Shown here: positions 33,576 through 41,604 of the stretch, piece after piece
Position numbering within the stretch: position 1 is the stretch's first letter
How the letters are laid out: the number at the start of each line of letters is the position of its first letter
Source of the DNA: Faecalibacter bovis
GTDB taxonomy: Bacteria > Bacteroidota > Bacteroidia > Flavobacteriales > Weeksellaceae
Assembly: GCF_017948305.1 (NCBI RefSeq)
Contig: NZ_CP072842.1
Coordinates: 2,176,501 to 2,240,500 of the forward strand
Direction of reading: 5' to 3'
DNA: 64,000 bases
Translations under genes and position numbers: made by a program
The notes under the pieces: model-generated
The model's database searches: none
What the model was told of the DNA's origin: nothing
Seen by the model: the letters and a program-made list of their open reading frames with translations, nothing else

Positions 33576-34865
33576 ATGAGTACAATAGAAAAAAATCAAC
33601 CCAACTTAATCAAAGCTTGGGTTTCATACGATTGGGCAAATTCTGTTCATTCTTTAGTTATTGCATCTGCGATTTTTCCTGTATATTATACTGCAATGAC
33701 AAGAGGCGAAGATGGTTCTCCAATCAAATTTTTAGGATTATTACCCGAATCGGCTTTTAATTTTTCATTGGCGATTGCATTTTTCTTTGTTATTGTACTA
33801 TCTCCTGTTTTATCATCCATTGCCGATTTGATTGGGAATAAAATTAAATTTCTACGATTTTTCTGCTATTTAGGAAGTTTATCTTGTATTGGGATGTTCT
33901 TTTTTACTTCCTCTGATTTAACGTGGTTTGCATTACTCTTAAATATTACAGGAAGTATTGGTTTTTGGGGTAGTTTAGTGTTTTACAACGCTTTTTTACC
34001 AGAAATTGTAACGGAAGAAAAAATGGATTCTGTTTCAGCAAAAGGCTATATGAATGGTTATATTGGCTCTGTTGTGTTATTATCTATTTGTTTAGCAATG
34101 ATTCTTTTTGCGCCAGAAGAATATTCTTCATTATTAACGCGTATTAGCTTTTTATTAACTGGTTTATGGTGGATGGGATTTGGCCAAATTGCTTTATCCA
34201 AATTGCCTAATAAAAAGAATAATCGCGAAGTTCCGAAAGATATATTTAAAAGCAGTTTTAAAGGATTATCAAACACATTTAAAGAATTAAACAGTTATAA
34301 AAATATCCGTGTATTTTTAGCAGGTTTTTTCTTTTATAGTTTAGCGATGCAAACTATTTTCTTGATGGCTGCAATGTTCGGAAGTTCAGAAATAAAAATG
34401 GAAAGTCAAGAATTGATTATGACGATTCTTTTAATACAAGTTGAAGCCATTTTAGGAGCTTGGATTTTTTCGTATTTATCTGGTAAAATTGGAAATAAAA
34501 TCACGATTTTAATAGGAATTATTATCTGGATTGTAACTTGCATTATTGGCTATTTAATTCAGCCAGATCATCCTGATGTAAAAATTCATTTCTATTCTAT
34601 GGCTGCTTTAGTTGGTTTAGTAATGGGAGGTTTACAAGCATTATCTCGATCTACTTACGCGAAATTATTACCAGAAACTGAAGAAACAACAACTTATTTT
34701 AGTTTTTACGATATATTCGAGAAGTTAGCATTATTTTTAGGTTTAGTGATTTATGGTTTATTGATTGAATATACTGAAGGTATGAAAACTTCTGTACTTG
34801 CAATGGGATTTTCGTTTACAATTAGTTTTGTGATTTTGTTATTCTATAAAATGGAGAAGAAGTAA
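33576..34865 (+). CDS. MFS transporter, UMF1/Atg22 family
   Basis: A 429-residue transporter with about 12 membrane helices. The N-terminal signature LIKAWVSYDWANSVHSLVI is diagnostic of the UMF1 (Atg22-like) family, followed by SSIADLIGNKIKFLRF and the second-half GGLQALSRSTYAKLLPE. In yeast, Atg22 exports amino acids from the vacuole; bacterial substrates are not established. The next gene starts on the final A of the stop codon (TAATG at 34865), so the two are translationally coupled. Confidence 0.9.
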   Translation: MSTIEKNQPNLIKAWVSYDWANSVHSLVIASAIFPVYYTAMTRGEDGSPIKFLGLLPESAFNFSLAIAFFFVIVLSPVLSSIADLIGNKIKFLRFFCYLGSLSCIGMFFFTSSDLTWFALLLNITGSIGFWGSLVFYNAFLPEIVTEEKMDSVSAKGYMNGYIGSVVLLSICLAMILFAPEEYSSLLTRISFLLTGLWWMGFGQIALSKLPNKKNNREVPKDIFKSSFKGLSNTFKELNSYKNIRVFLAGFFFYSLAMQTIFLMAAMFGSSEIKMESQELIMTILLIQVEAILGAWIFSYLSGKIGNKITILIGIIIWIVTCIIGYLIQPDHPDVKIHFYSMAALVGLVMGGLQALSRSTYAKLLPETEETTTYFSFYDIFEKLALFLGLVIYGLLIEYTEGMKTSVLAMGFSFTISFVILLFYKMEKK

Positions 34866-35245
34866 TGGTAAAAAAAATAAAGAATTTTTTTAAATTATTT
34901 TTAGTAGGAATAATTCCTATTATGGTAATTACATTTATGATTAAAGATTATTTTAAAGCGAAAAATAACTTACAAAATTTTCAGTTTCAAATTCATATTT
35001 CGGAAGTCTATTATTATTTAAATACTAAAAATTTTATTGATAGTACAAAGTTAGATTTAAACCAAGTATATTCAACAAGTGATCCTGGAAGATTAGCTAA
35101 TTTAGATAAAACCTATAGATTCGGTTTAATTAGTAATTCAGATACTATTTATTTTAAAATTCATCCTTCTTACAATAATGATTTTGAATATTATTTATTT
35201 AATGAAAAAGAAGATTTTTTAATAGGTAAATACACCATTAAATAA
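34865..35245 (+). CDS. Small membrane-anchored hypothetical protein
   Basis: A 126-residue protein with a lysine-rich start (MVKKIKNFFK), one membrane helix (about 10-28) and a soluble remainder that would be extracytoplasmic (residues 30-126, rich in Asn, Tyr and Asp). It overlaps the transporter stop by one base. No family recognised. Confidence 0.7.
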   Translation: MVKKIKNFFKLFLVGIIPIMVITFMIKDYFKAKNNLQNFQFQIHISEVYYYLNTKNFIDSTKLDLNQVYSTSDPGRLANLDKTYRFGLISNSDTIYFKIHPSYNNDFEYYLFNEKEDFLIGKYTIK

Positions 35246-35286
35246 ATCTTGTGATAGAATTTTTAATAACAATTATATTCGAATGA

Positions 35287-35445
35287 ATTATACTTAAAGT
35301 ATTTAAAGCTTTTGGTAATAGATTTTATTGGTTGATTTTAACTTTAAGTTTCTACTCAAAAGAAGAGAAAACTAAAATCATAAAAGAAGACCAATCATAT
35401 CATTTGATATTAGGAATATTTGTTATTTGTATCATTATTGTATAA
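35287..35445 (+). CDS. Possible 52-codon small membrane protein without a standard start
   Basis: An open frame follows a TGA at 35284-35286 and reads protein-like sequence: a basic aromatic N-terminus (KVFKAFGNRFYWLIL), a charged middle (YSKEEKTKIIKEDQ) and a hydrophobic C-terminal helix (LILGIFVICIIIV). No ATG or GTG is in frame; candidate starts are ATT at 35287 or TTG at 35332. It ends just before the shared terminator. It is either a real small protein with a rare start or a recently truncated gene. Confidence 0.4.
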   Translation: MILKVFKAFGNRFYWLILTLSFYSKEEKTKIIKEDQSYHLILGIFVICIIIV

Positions 35446-35449
35446 AATA

Positions 35450-35475
35450 AAAAAGCGACTATTTAGTCGCTTTTT
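35450..35475. terminator. Bidirectional terminator
   Basis: Stem AAAAAGCGACTA / TAGTCGCTTTTT (12 bp, loop TT); it overlaps the last codons of the minus-strand gene ending at 35459. Confidence 0.85.
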
Positions 35476-35806
35476 CTGTTATATACTGTTCGAATTTTAA
35501 ATCAGGTATATCGTAAGGATCAAAACCATTATACAAATGTTCTATTAAATTTTTTACTTGGAAGTAATTTAATAATTTAGAATAAGATGCACCTTGATCA
35601 TATACTGGTATTTCGACCAAAAATAAAAATCGGTCGTATTTAGAAATCTGAACAGTATTGCCATCGTCATTTACAAATCCAATAAAACTACCATCATAAT
35701 CTGGTAGGTTATGGAAAATATCAATAGCTTGTTCTAAACTTCCTACTAAAGGAAAGTCCGTTTCGACGCATAAATTGTCGGCGTAATTTTCAAAGAATAT
35801 TTTCAC
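35459..35806 (-). CDS. Hypothetical protein, 115 residues
   Basis: A soluble, acidic 115-residue protein with no signal peptide and no recognised family. It opens MKIFFENYADNLCVETDFP with a GTG start at 35806; no ATG lies in frame nearby. The pattern DYDGSFIGFVNDDGNTVQI and a LFLVEIPVYDQG stretch suggest an alpha/beta immunity-like or SMI1-unrelated fold, but this is only impression. It is divergent from the lipoamide dehydrogenase gene. Confidence 0.7.
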   Translation of the reverse strand: MKIFFENYADNLCVETDFPLVGSLEQAIDIFHNLPDYDGSFIGFVNDDGNTVQISKYDRFLFLVEIPVYDQGASYSKLLNYFQVKNLIEHLYNGFDPYDIPDLKFEQYITEKATK

Positions 35807-35888
35807 AGTGCAAATTTAAGAAATTTTAATCTATTTTACCGAATTGCTTTTATTTCGTTTTAGATTTATATAAATTAGCATTCAAATT

Positions 35889-37289
35889 ATGGAAAAAATG
35901 AGTTACGACATTATTGTTATTGGAAGCGGACCAGGAGGATATGTGGCAGCAATTAGAGCTTCTCAGTTAGGAAAAAAAGTAGCAATCGTTGAAAAAGCAG
36001 AACTTGGAGGGATCTGTCTTAATTGGGGTTGTATTCCAACAAAAGCTTTATTAAAAAGTGCTCAAGTATTCAAATACTTAAATCACGCGGAAGATTTTGG
36101 ATTAAATAAACCATCAGATATTTCTTTTGAATTCGGAAATGTTGTTGCACGTTCACGTGGAGTAGCAGACCGTATGAGCAAAGGTGTTCAGTTCTTAATG
36201 AAGAAGAATAACATCGAAGTAATACAAGGTGCAGCGCAAGTTTTACCAGGGAAAAAAGTAAAAGTTACAGCAGCAGATGGAACATCTAAAGAAATCGCAG
36301 CTGAAAATATAATTATTGCAACTGGAGCGCGTTCTCGTGAATTACCTTCTTTACCACAAGATGGTAAAAAAGTAATTGGTTATCGTGGTGCTTTAGCTAT
36401 GGAAAAACAACCAAAATCTATGATTGTTGTAGGTTCTGGAGCTATTGGAGTTGAGTTTGCTCATTTCTACAATACTTTAGGAACTGATGTAACTATCGTA
36501 GAATATTTACCAAGAATTGTTCCTGTTGAAGACGAAGATATTTCTAAACAATTACAATTATCTTTAAAGAAATCAGGAATTAAAATCTTAACGAATGCAG
36601 AAGTTACAGGTGTAGATACTACAGGAGATCTTGTAAAAGCTACTGTAAAAACGGCTAAAGGTGAAGAAATTTTAGAAGCTGAAGTTGTTTTATCAGCAGC
36701 AGGTGTTGTACCAAATACAGAAAACTTAGGGTTAGAGGCTGTAGGAATTGCAACTGAAAGAGGAAAAATTGTAATTAATGATTTTTGCGAAACATCTGTT
36801 AAAGGATACTATGCAATTGGTGATGTTGTAAAAGGTGCAGATTTAGCTCACTTAGCATCAGCTCAAGGAATTTTGTGTGTTGAACACATTGCTGGGGAAA
36901 AGGTAGAAGCAATTGATTACGGAAATATTCCTGGTTGTACATATTGTTCACCAGAAATTGCATCTGTTGGTATGACAGAAGCACAAGCAAAAGAAGCTGG
37001 TTACGAAGTTAAAGTTGGTAAATTCCCATTCTCTGCAAATGGTAAAGCAGTAGCGAATGGTGCAGCCGATGGTTTTGTAAAAGTTGTTTTTGATGCTAAA
37101 TATGGTGAATGGTTAGGTTGTCATATGATTGGAGACGGAGTTACTGAAATGATTGCAGAAGCAGTTGCAGCACGTAAATTAGAAACTACTGCTCATGAAA
37201 TTATGAAATCTGTTCATCCACACCCAACGATGTCTGAAGCAATTATGGAAGCTGTAGAAGACGCATACGGACATGCAATTCATATCTAA
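35889..37289 (+). CDS. lpdA: Dihydrolipoyl dehydrogenase (E3), paralogue 1
   Basis: A 466-residue FAD disulfide oxidoreductase. FAD-binding GSGPGGYVAAIRASQLG, redox disulfide GGICLNWGCIPTKALL, NAD-binding VGSGAIGVEFAHFYNTLG, and the C-terminal catalytic HPHPTMSEAIMEA are present. It reoxidises lipoamide in 2-oxoacid dehydrogenase complexes. The Trp and Thr in the disulfide loop (NWGCIPTK) differ from the NVGCIPSK of the second copy at 51573, suggesting service of a different complex. Start could be 35889 or the ATG at 35898. The YceI gene follows after 41 bp. Confidence 0.94.
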   Translation: MEKMSYDIIVIGSGPGGYVAAIRASQLGKKVAIVEKAELGGICLNWGCIPTKALLKSAQVFKYLNHAEDFGLNKPSDISFEFGNVVARSRGVADRMSKGVQFLMKKNNIEVIQGAAQVLPGKKVKVTAADGTSKEIAAENIIIATGARSRELPSLPQDGKKVIGYRGALAMEKQPKSMIVVGSGAIGVEFAHFYNTLGTDVTIVEYLPRIVPVEDEDISKQLQLSLKKSGIKILTNAEVTGVDTTGDLVKATVKTAKGEEILEAEVVLSAAGVVPNTENLGLEAVGIATERGKIVINDFCETSVKGYYAIGDVVKGADLAHLASAQGILCVEHIAGEKVEAIDYGNIPGCTYCSPEIASVGMTEAQAKEAGYEVKVGKFPFSANGKAVANGAADGFVKVVFDAKYGEWLGCHMIGDGVTEMIAEAVAARKLETTAHEIMKSVHPHPTMSEAIMEAVEDAYGHAIHI

Positions 37290-37330
37290 TACTCAATAAA
37301 AATTAATATAATTAATACTAATACATTACA

Positions 37331-37930
37331 ATGAAAAAATTATTCGGAGTTCTATGTGCAGTTGGTGTTTCAGCATCAATTTTAAGTTTTAATCACAATG
37401 AAATTGCTGATTTTGAAGGAACAAATGCTCCAGATTTAGTAAAAAGCCATGTAGAATGGAAAGGTACTAAATTTGATCAAGCTCAAAATAAAGATAAATG
37501 GCACAACGGTAAAGTTGAGTTAAAGGATGCTAAAGTTAAGATGAAAAACAATTCTCCTGAAGCTGTTTCTGTTACAGTTGATTTATCTAAAATGACAAAT
37601 TACGATTTACCAGATGCGATGCAAGGTCGTTTAGTTTCTCACTTACAATCTGCAGATTTCTTTGATATTAGCGTTTTCCCAGATGCTACTTTTACATCAA
37701 CTAAGATTACGAAATTAACGAATGATAAATTTCAATTTAACATGGAAGGAAACATCAAAGTAAAAGGTGTTTCTCAAGCAATTAATGTTAAAGGTCACAT
37801 TGTAAATGTAGATGGTAAACAGATGTTAGAATCTGAATCTTTCCAATTAAACGGAGAAGAATTTGGATTTATTAAACCAGGAGGTGGTTATAAAAACGTT
37901 GATTTACGTGTACAATTATATTTAGATTAA
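37331..37930 (+). CDS. YceI family periplasmic lipid-binding protein
   Basis: A 199-residue YceI protein with a signal-like N-terminus (MKKLFGVLCAVGVSASILSF) and the lipocalin-like YceI barrel: SHVEWKGTKF, VTVDLSKMTNYDL, LQSADFFDISVFPDATFTS, GNIKVKGVSQAINV. The family binds polyisoprenoids or other amphiphiles in the periplasm. It lacks a clear cleavage site, so it may be membrane-anchored. It is probably read with lpdA and ends at a terminator. Confidence 0.9.
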   Translation: MKKLFGVLCAVGVSASILSFNHNEIADFEGTNAPDLVKSHVEWKGTKFDQAQNKDKWHNGKVELKDAKVKMKNNSPEAVSVTVDLSKMTNYDLPDAMQGRLVSHLQSADFFDISVFPDATFTSTKITKLTNDKFQFNMEGNIKVKGVSQAINVKGHIVNVDGKQMLESESFQLNGEEFGFIKPGGGYKNVDLRVQLYLD

Positions 37931-37952
37931 TAGATTTAAATAATTCAATATT

Positions 37953-37986
37953 AAAGCGATATCGTTAGTTCGGTATCGTTTTTTTT
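37953..37986 (+). terminator. Intrinsic terminator after YceI
   Basis: Stem CGATATCG / CGGTATCG with a 6-nt loop and T9; one G-T pair. Confidence 0.75.
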
Positions 37987-38029
37987 TATAACTTTATTAT
38001 TTAACATTAATTTTAATGAATCAACAGGG

Positions 38030-39436
38030 ATGAAATTTTATTACTACATATTATTTTGGTTACTTCCTGTTTTCGGTTTTTCGCAATACGAAATCAAAGA
38101 AATTGTGAAAAATCAATGTGTTCAAACAATTCCTACAAGCTTCACTATTTTTGAAAATCCAACTTATACGCCAAGTTATCGTTCAATAAAAAATGAATTT
38201 GTTGCACTCTTTACAGATTATGATGAAAGATATTGGACTATTGCGAATTATGTTTATCCAACTGCTTTAGACGCCTATAATAATACGAATCCCTACGAGC
38301 GCGATGTCGTAGGAAGACTGGTGGAATTTGAAATTTCTAATCCTGCAATATTTTATTTACGATTGGATGAAAATTTATTAGAAAATCCGAGAAAAGTAAT
38401 AATTAAATATCAAGTTAATTTTGCTATTCAACCACCAATTAGATATGGTTTCGAAGTGATTGGTTGCGAGTTGGATAATGAAACTAATGTTTATAATCTT
38501 AACAAAGCACTTTTTGATATTTATAGTTACAATTATTACTACAATTTTACATTTTATAAAAATTTTCAAGACGCGAGTTTAAATCAGAATCCGATACCTG
38601 ATTTTGAGTTAGAAAATTACCAAGCGTCTAAATCCGACGAAAGTATTTTTTTAAAAGTCGGCTATAATTCTGATTATATAATTTCAGATTGCGTTTCCAT
38701 TTACAGTTTAAAATTAAGTACTATTAATTTTGATAATTATATTCCGAATAAAGATTTAACATTTTGCGGTGTACCTTATGAAATTGAAGGACCTTTTGAT
38801 CGCAATAATGTTTTTCAGTTTAATAATTTTGAATGGTACCACAATGGTAATTTAGTTTCGGATGAATTTAAAGTCAATATAAATAATGTAGGTCAGTGGG
38901 AAGTTTTTTTTGATGTTAGTACAGGTTGTAGATCTTCAATTACGATCAATGTAACACAAGAAACGGGTGAAAATTATATTAAAAATGTTCGTTCTACAAT
39001 GACTCAAGTTATTATTGAAGCAGAGGATCCGAATTTAATTTCTGGTTACTCAACTGACGGAGAAATTTGGCAAGATTCTAATATTTTTAATAATTCAACA
39101 GATTTATTTTTTACATTTTATTTTAAAAATAATCAAGGTTGCGTTTTTGGACCATTTACTTATGATATTTCAAATTTTTTCACATTTTTGAGTCCTAATT
39201 CGGATGGAATTAATGATAAGTGGGATATAAGATCAAAATTAAAGTTAGAAGAAAACAATTATAGTATTCAAATTTTTGATCGCCAAGGAAAGATTTTGAT
39301 TGAAGGATTGTTGAAAGATATTTTACCATGGAATGGGTATTATAATAATCGAAAATTAGCTACAGGAACTTATTGGTATAGAATTTTTAAAGATAAAGTT
39401 GAGGTAAAATCAGGAAGTATTTTATTGAAGAATTAA
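38030..39436 (+). CDS. Secreted protein with type IX secretion type-B sorting domain
   Basis: A 468-residue secreted protein with a signal peptide ending FGFSQ. The C-terminal ~90 residues are the gliding-motility-type (type B) sorting domain: FLSPNSDGINDKWDI, YSIQIFDRQGKILIEG, WNGYYNNRKLATGTYWYRI and a final VKSGSILLKN. The N-terminal ~370 residues include Ig-like repeats (around 250-310 VGQWEVFFDVSTGCRSS) with paired cysteines and no known catalytic motif. Type B cargo is exported by the T9SS with SprF-like help and may be surface-anchored. Function of the cargo is unknown. Confidence 0.88.
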   Translation: MKFYYYILFWLLPVFGFSQYEIKEIVKNQCVQTIPTSFTIFENPTYTPSYRSIKNEFVALFTDYDERYWTIANYVYPTALDAYNNTNPYERDVVGRLVEFEISNPAIFYLRLDENLLENPRKVIIKYQVNFAIQPPIRYGFEVIGCELDNETNVYNLNKALFDIYSYNYYYNFTFYKNFQDASLNQNPIPDFELENYQASKSDESIFLKVGYNSDYIISDCVSIYSLKLSTINFDNYIPNKDLTFCGVPYEIEGPFDRNNVFQFNNFEWYHNGNLVSDEFKVNINNVGQWEVFFDVSTGCRSSITINVTQETGENYIKNVRSTMTQVIIEAEDPNLISGYSTDGEIWQDSNIFNNSTDLFFTFYFKNNQGCVFGPFTYDISNFFTFLSPNSDGINDKWDIRSKLKLEENNYSIQIFDRQGKILIEGLLKDILPWNGYYNNRKLATGTYWYRIFKDKVEVKSGSILLKN

Positions 39437-39486
39437 TTACTTCAAGGTTAATTTAATATTAATTATTGATTCATGATTTTTATTAG

Positions 39487-39518
39487 TTGTGATAAATAAA
39501 TTATTAAAGTTATATTTG
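39487..39518 (+). promoter_or_regulatory. Canonical promoter for the first type-A T9SS cargo gene
   Basis: TTG at 39487-39489, 21-bp spacer, TATATTTG at 39511-39518. The leader to ATG 39563 is about 38 nt. Confidence 0.75.
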
Positions 39519-39562
39519 CATCGCAATATTACTAAACGTAAAAAACTTTAAAAATTATATAT

Positions 39563-40309
39563 ATGAAAAAATTCTACTCTTTAGTGGCAGTAGCTGCGTT
39601 ATCTTTATCTGTTAATGCACAACAAGAAACTTATAACTATGTTTTAGCTGATCAAGGTTTTGCTAACGCACAAGATATTAATACTGGAAATATTCTTGCA
39701 GGATTCATTACTTATGAAGCTAAGAAAAACGGTTCTTCTAATGGACCAAAATACTATGATACAGGATCTAATTTAAGATTATATTCTAACAATGCTGATG
39801 GAAATGGAAATTCTTACGCTATTAAAACTGTAGGAGAAGCTAGAATTCATTCAGTATTAATTAAAACTGATACTTTCGCTGATTACGCTCCAAACACAGC
39901 TATTATTACAGTAGACGGGGTTGTTGTACCTACATTTATTGAAGATGGTGTTTATGTAATAGAATTTGATACTCCAGCACAAAATGTTACTATTAAAAAT
40001 GGACAAACAGGTTCTTCTGCTCAAATTAGAATCCAAGAAGTTGAAGTTGTTTTTTCAAGAACTTTAAGTGTTGCTGATTATGCAGAAGCTGCTAAAGCTA
40101 TCAAAAATACAGTTTGGACTAACACTGCAGTATTTTCTACAAAAGGAAATGCATCAGTTGAGGTTTACAATGTAAACGGACAATTAGTTAAATCTTTCGA
40201 AGTTAACGGAAACAAAAACGTTAATGTTTCTGATTTAGCTGCAGGTGTTTATGTAGTTAAATCTACTGAAAACGGTAAAACTGTTACAACTAAAGTTGTT
40301 AAAAAATAA
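39563..40309 (+). CDS. Secreted protein with T9SS type-A sorting domain, cargo 1
   Basis: A 248-residue protein with a signal peptide ending SVNAQ, one beta-sandwich-like domain (about 20-165), and a type-A C-terminal sorting domain (about 180-248: VEVYNVNGQLVKSFEV, VNVSDLAAGVYVVKS, KTVTTKVVKK). The domain has the pattern of a small carbohydrate- or surface-binding jelly roll, with GNGNSYAIKTVGEARI, but no catalytic residues. It has a canonical promoter and its own terminator. The cargo's role is unknown; its codons look optimised (few rare codons), which suggests high expression. Confidence 0.87.
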   Translation: MKKFYSLVAVAALSLSVNAQQETYNYVLADQGFANAQDINTGNILAGFITYEAKKNGSSNGPKYYDTGSNLRLYSNNADGNGNSYAIKTVGEARIHSVLIKTDTFADYAPNTAIITVDGVVVPTFIEDGVYVIEFDTPAQNVTIKNGQTGSSAQIRIQEVEVVFSRTLSVADYAEAAKAIKNTVWTNTAVFSTKGNASVEVYNVNGQLVKSFEVNGNKNVNVSDLAAGVYVVKSTENGKTVTTKVVKK

Positions 40310-40336
40310 TTAGAAAAATTTCTAAATATATTTGCT

Positions 40337-40364
40337 AAGCCTCGCTATTGCGAGGCTTTTTTAT
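40337..40364 (+). terminator. Intrinsic terminator
   Basis: Stem AAGCCTCGC / GCGAGGCTT (9 bp, loop TATT) with T run. Confidence 0.92.
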
Positions 40365-40435
40365 TTGGATAATTTTAGATATAAGCTTATTGTTTAACTG
40401 ATTGATTTTTAGTTATATGTATTAAAATATTGTCA

Positions 40436-40443
40436 TATATTTG
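40436..40443 (+). promoter_or_regulatory. Promoter -7 box for T9SS cargo 2
   Basis: TATATTTG, exact consensus, 37 bp before the ATG at 40480. Confidence 0.65.
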
Positions 40444-40479
40444 CATATCAACCTTTATATTAATTAAACAATTATTACT

Positions 40480-41265
40480 ATGAGAAATTTTTATTCATTA
40501 ATTTCAGTGTTAGTCGCTTCATTTGCAATTGGTCAAACAAATTTAGTTCAGAATCCAGGATTTGAAGCTGGTGAAATGGCTCCTTGGGCTGCTGGTTGGA
40601 CAAATTCTTATACAGAACCTACACTTGTAGAAAATCCTGCAAACGCACATTCAGGGGATTGGTTTGCTACTTATAATGCAACTGCTACGACAGGTTTTTA
40701 TCAAAACGTAACAACTGTTCCCGGAGAAGTATATGTATTAACTTTTTGGTACAAATCTTCAGGAGATGGAAGTGATAGTAGAATTTGGTCATCTTTTGCT
40801 GATGGAAATGGAAACTTTACTAATCTAAATGGTTCTGGACCATCAAGTGAAGATCCTTTAAGAAATAATAACGATTGGCTTGCGTCATCTAATGTTTGGA
40901 CTTCACATACGGTTGAATTCACAACTCCAGCTGGATTTCCAATTTTACAATTAGGTGTGAGAGCTTATAATGGTGGATCTGTTAGTTTTGATGATTTTTC
41001 AGTAATTAAGAAATCTGAATTAGGTATTGGTGAAGTTGCTCAATCTAAATATGCATTAGTTTCAAATACTGTAATTGGATCTGAAATTTTATTTGCTGCA
41101 GATTCTAAAAATGTTCAAATCATCAACTCAAATGGACAATTAGTAAAAACAGCATCAGTTGCAAATGGAACAAAATTAAATGTGTCTTCATTGCCTAAAG
41201 GTGTTTATGTAATTACAGGAGAAGTGAATGGACAACAAGTTAGCCAAAAAATTGTGAAAAAATAA
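40480..41265 (+). CDS. Secreted protein with carbohydrate-binding-like domain and T9SS type-A sorting domain, cargo 2
   Basis: A 261-residue protein with a signal peptide ending FAIGQ, then a CBM4/9-like jelly roll: TNLVQNPGFEAGEMAPW and a closing GSVSFDDFSVIKKSE are the classic start and end of such domains. Residues ~185-261 are the type-A sorting domain (VQIINSNGQLVKTASV, LNVSSLPKGVYVITG, VSQKIVKK). It shares layout with cargo 1, but the sandwich domains are not alike, so they are not a simple duplication. It probably binds glycans at the surface; no hydrolase domain is attached. Confidence 0.88.
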   Translation: MRNFYSLISVLVASFAIGQTNLVQNPGFEAGEMAPWAAGWTNSYTEPTLVENPANAHSGDWFATYNATATTGFYQNVTTVPGEVYVLTFWYKSSGDGSDSRIWSSFADGNGNFTNLNGSGPSSEDPLRNNNDWLASSNVWTSHTVEFTTPAGFPILQLGVRAYNGGSVSFDDFSVIKKSELGIGEVAQSKYALVSNTVIGSEILFAADSKNVQIINSNGQLVKTASVANGTKLNVSSLPKGVYVITGEVNGQQVSQKIVKK

Positions 41266-41284
41266 TTCTTGATATTAAATCAAA

Positions 41285-41310
41285 AAAAGCCACTCGAAAG
41301 AGTGGCTTTT
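41285..41310. terminator. Bidirectional terminator
   Basis: Stem AAAAGCCACTC / GAGTGGCTTTT (11 bp, loop GAAA) between convergent genes; the GNRA-type loop makes it very stable. Confidence 0.9.
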
Positions 41311-41319
41311 CTTTTATAA

Positions 41320-41529
41320 TTAATCGATTTTCTGAATTTTAAAACCAGCATCTGTAACTGCTTCTACCACTTCAGAAATTTCTTCTTCTGTTTTTACAGA
41401 TAATATTTTGTCTGGATTATCAGTGTCTACAGTCCAATTACCTTCACCAACAACTTCATCTAAAAATGGTTTTACTGATTTGATACAGCTTCCACAGTTT
41501 ATATTTGTTTTGAATTTTAATTCTGACAT
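41320..41529 (-). CDS. Heavy-metal-associated (HMA) domain protein
   Basis: A 69-residue single-domain ferredoxin-like HMA protein with metal motif INCGSCIKSV, a variant of MxCxxC with Asn in place of the usual Met context. Copper chaperones and mercury-binding proteins share this fold. The pattern GNWTVDTDNPDKILSVKTE and a final VTDAGFKIQKID are typical of stand-alone HMA proteins. No copper ATPase is nearby. It lies downstream of rhlE but is separated from it by a terminator. Confidence 0.9.
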   Translation of the reverse strand: MSELKFKTNINCGSCIKSVKPFLDEVVGEGNWTVDTDNPDKILSVKTEEEISEVVEAVTDAGFKIQKID

Positions 41530-41573
41530 ATTAAATTTATTTTAAATCAAAGTTAGATAACTTTCCTTAAATA

Positions 41574-41601
41574 AAAAAGCAATCCTAAAGGACTGCTTTT
41601 T
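41574..41601 (-). terminator. Terminator of the RhlE gene
   Basis: Stem GGACTGCTTTTT reading with AAAAAGCAATCC (one A-C mismatch, loop TAAA). On the minus strand it is followed by T6 (plus-strand A at 41573-41578). Confidence 0.8.
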
Positions 41602-41604
41602 TTA

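Noticed and set aside
39563-41265. The two type-A T9SS cargos as a recent tandem duplication
   Set aside because: Only the sorting domains are alike; the N-terminal domains differ in sequence and pattern.
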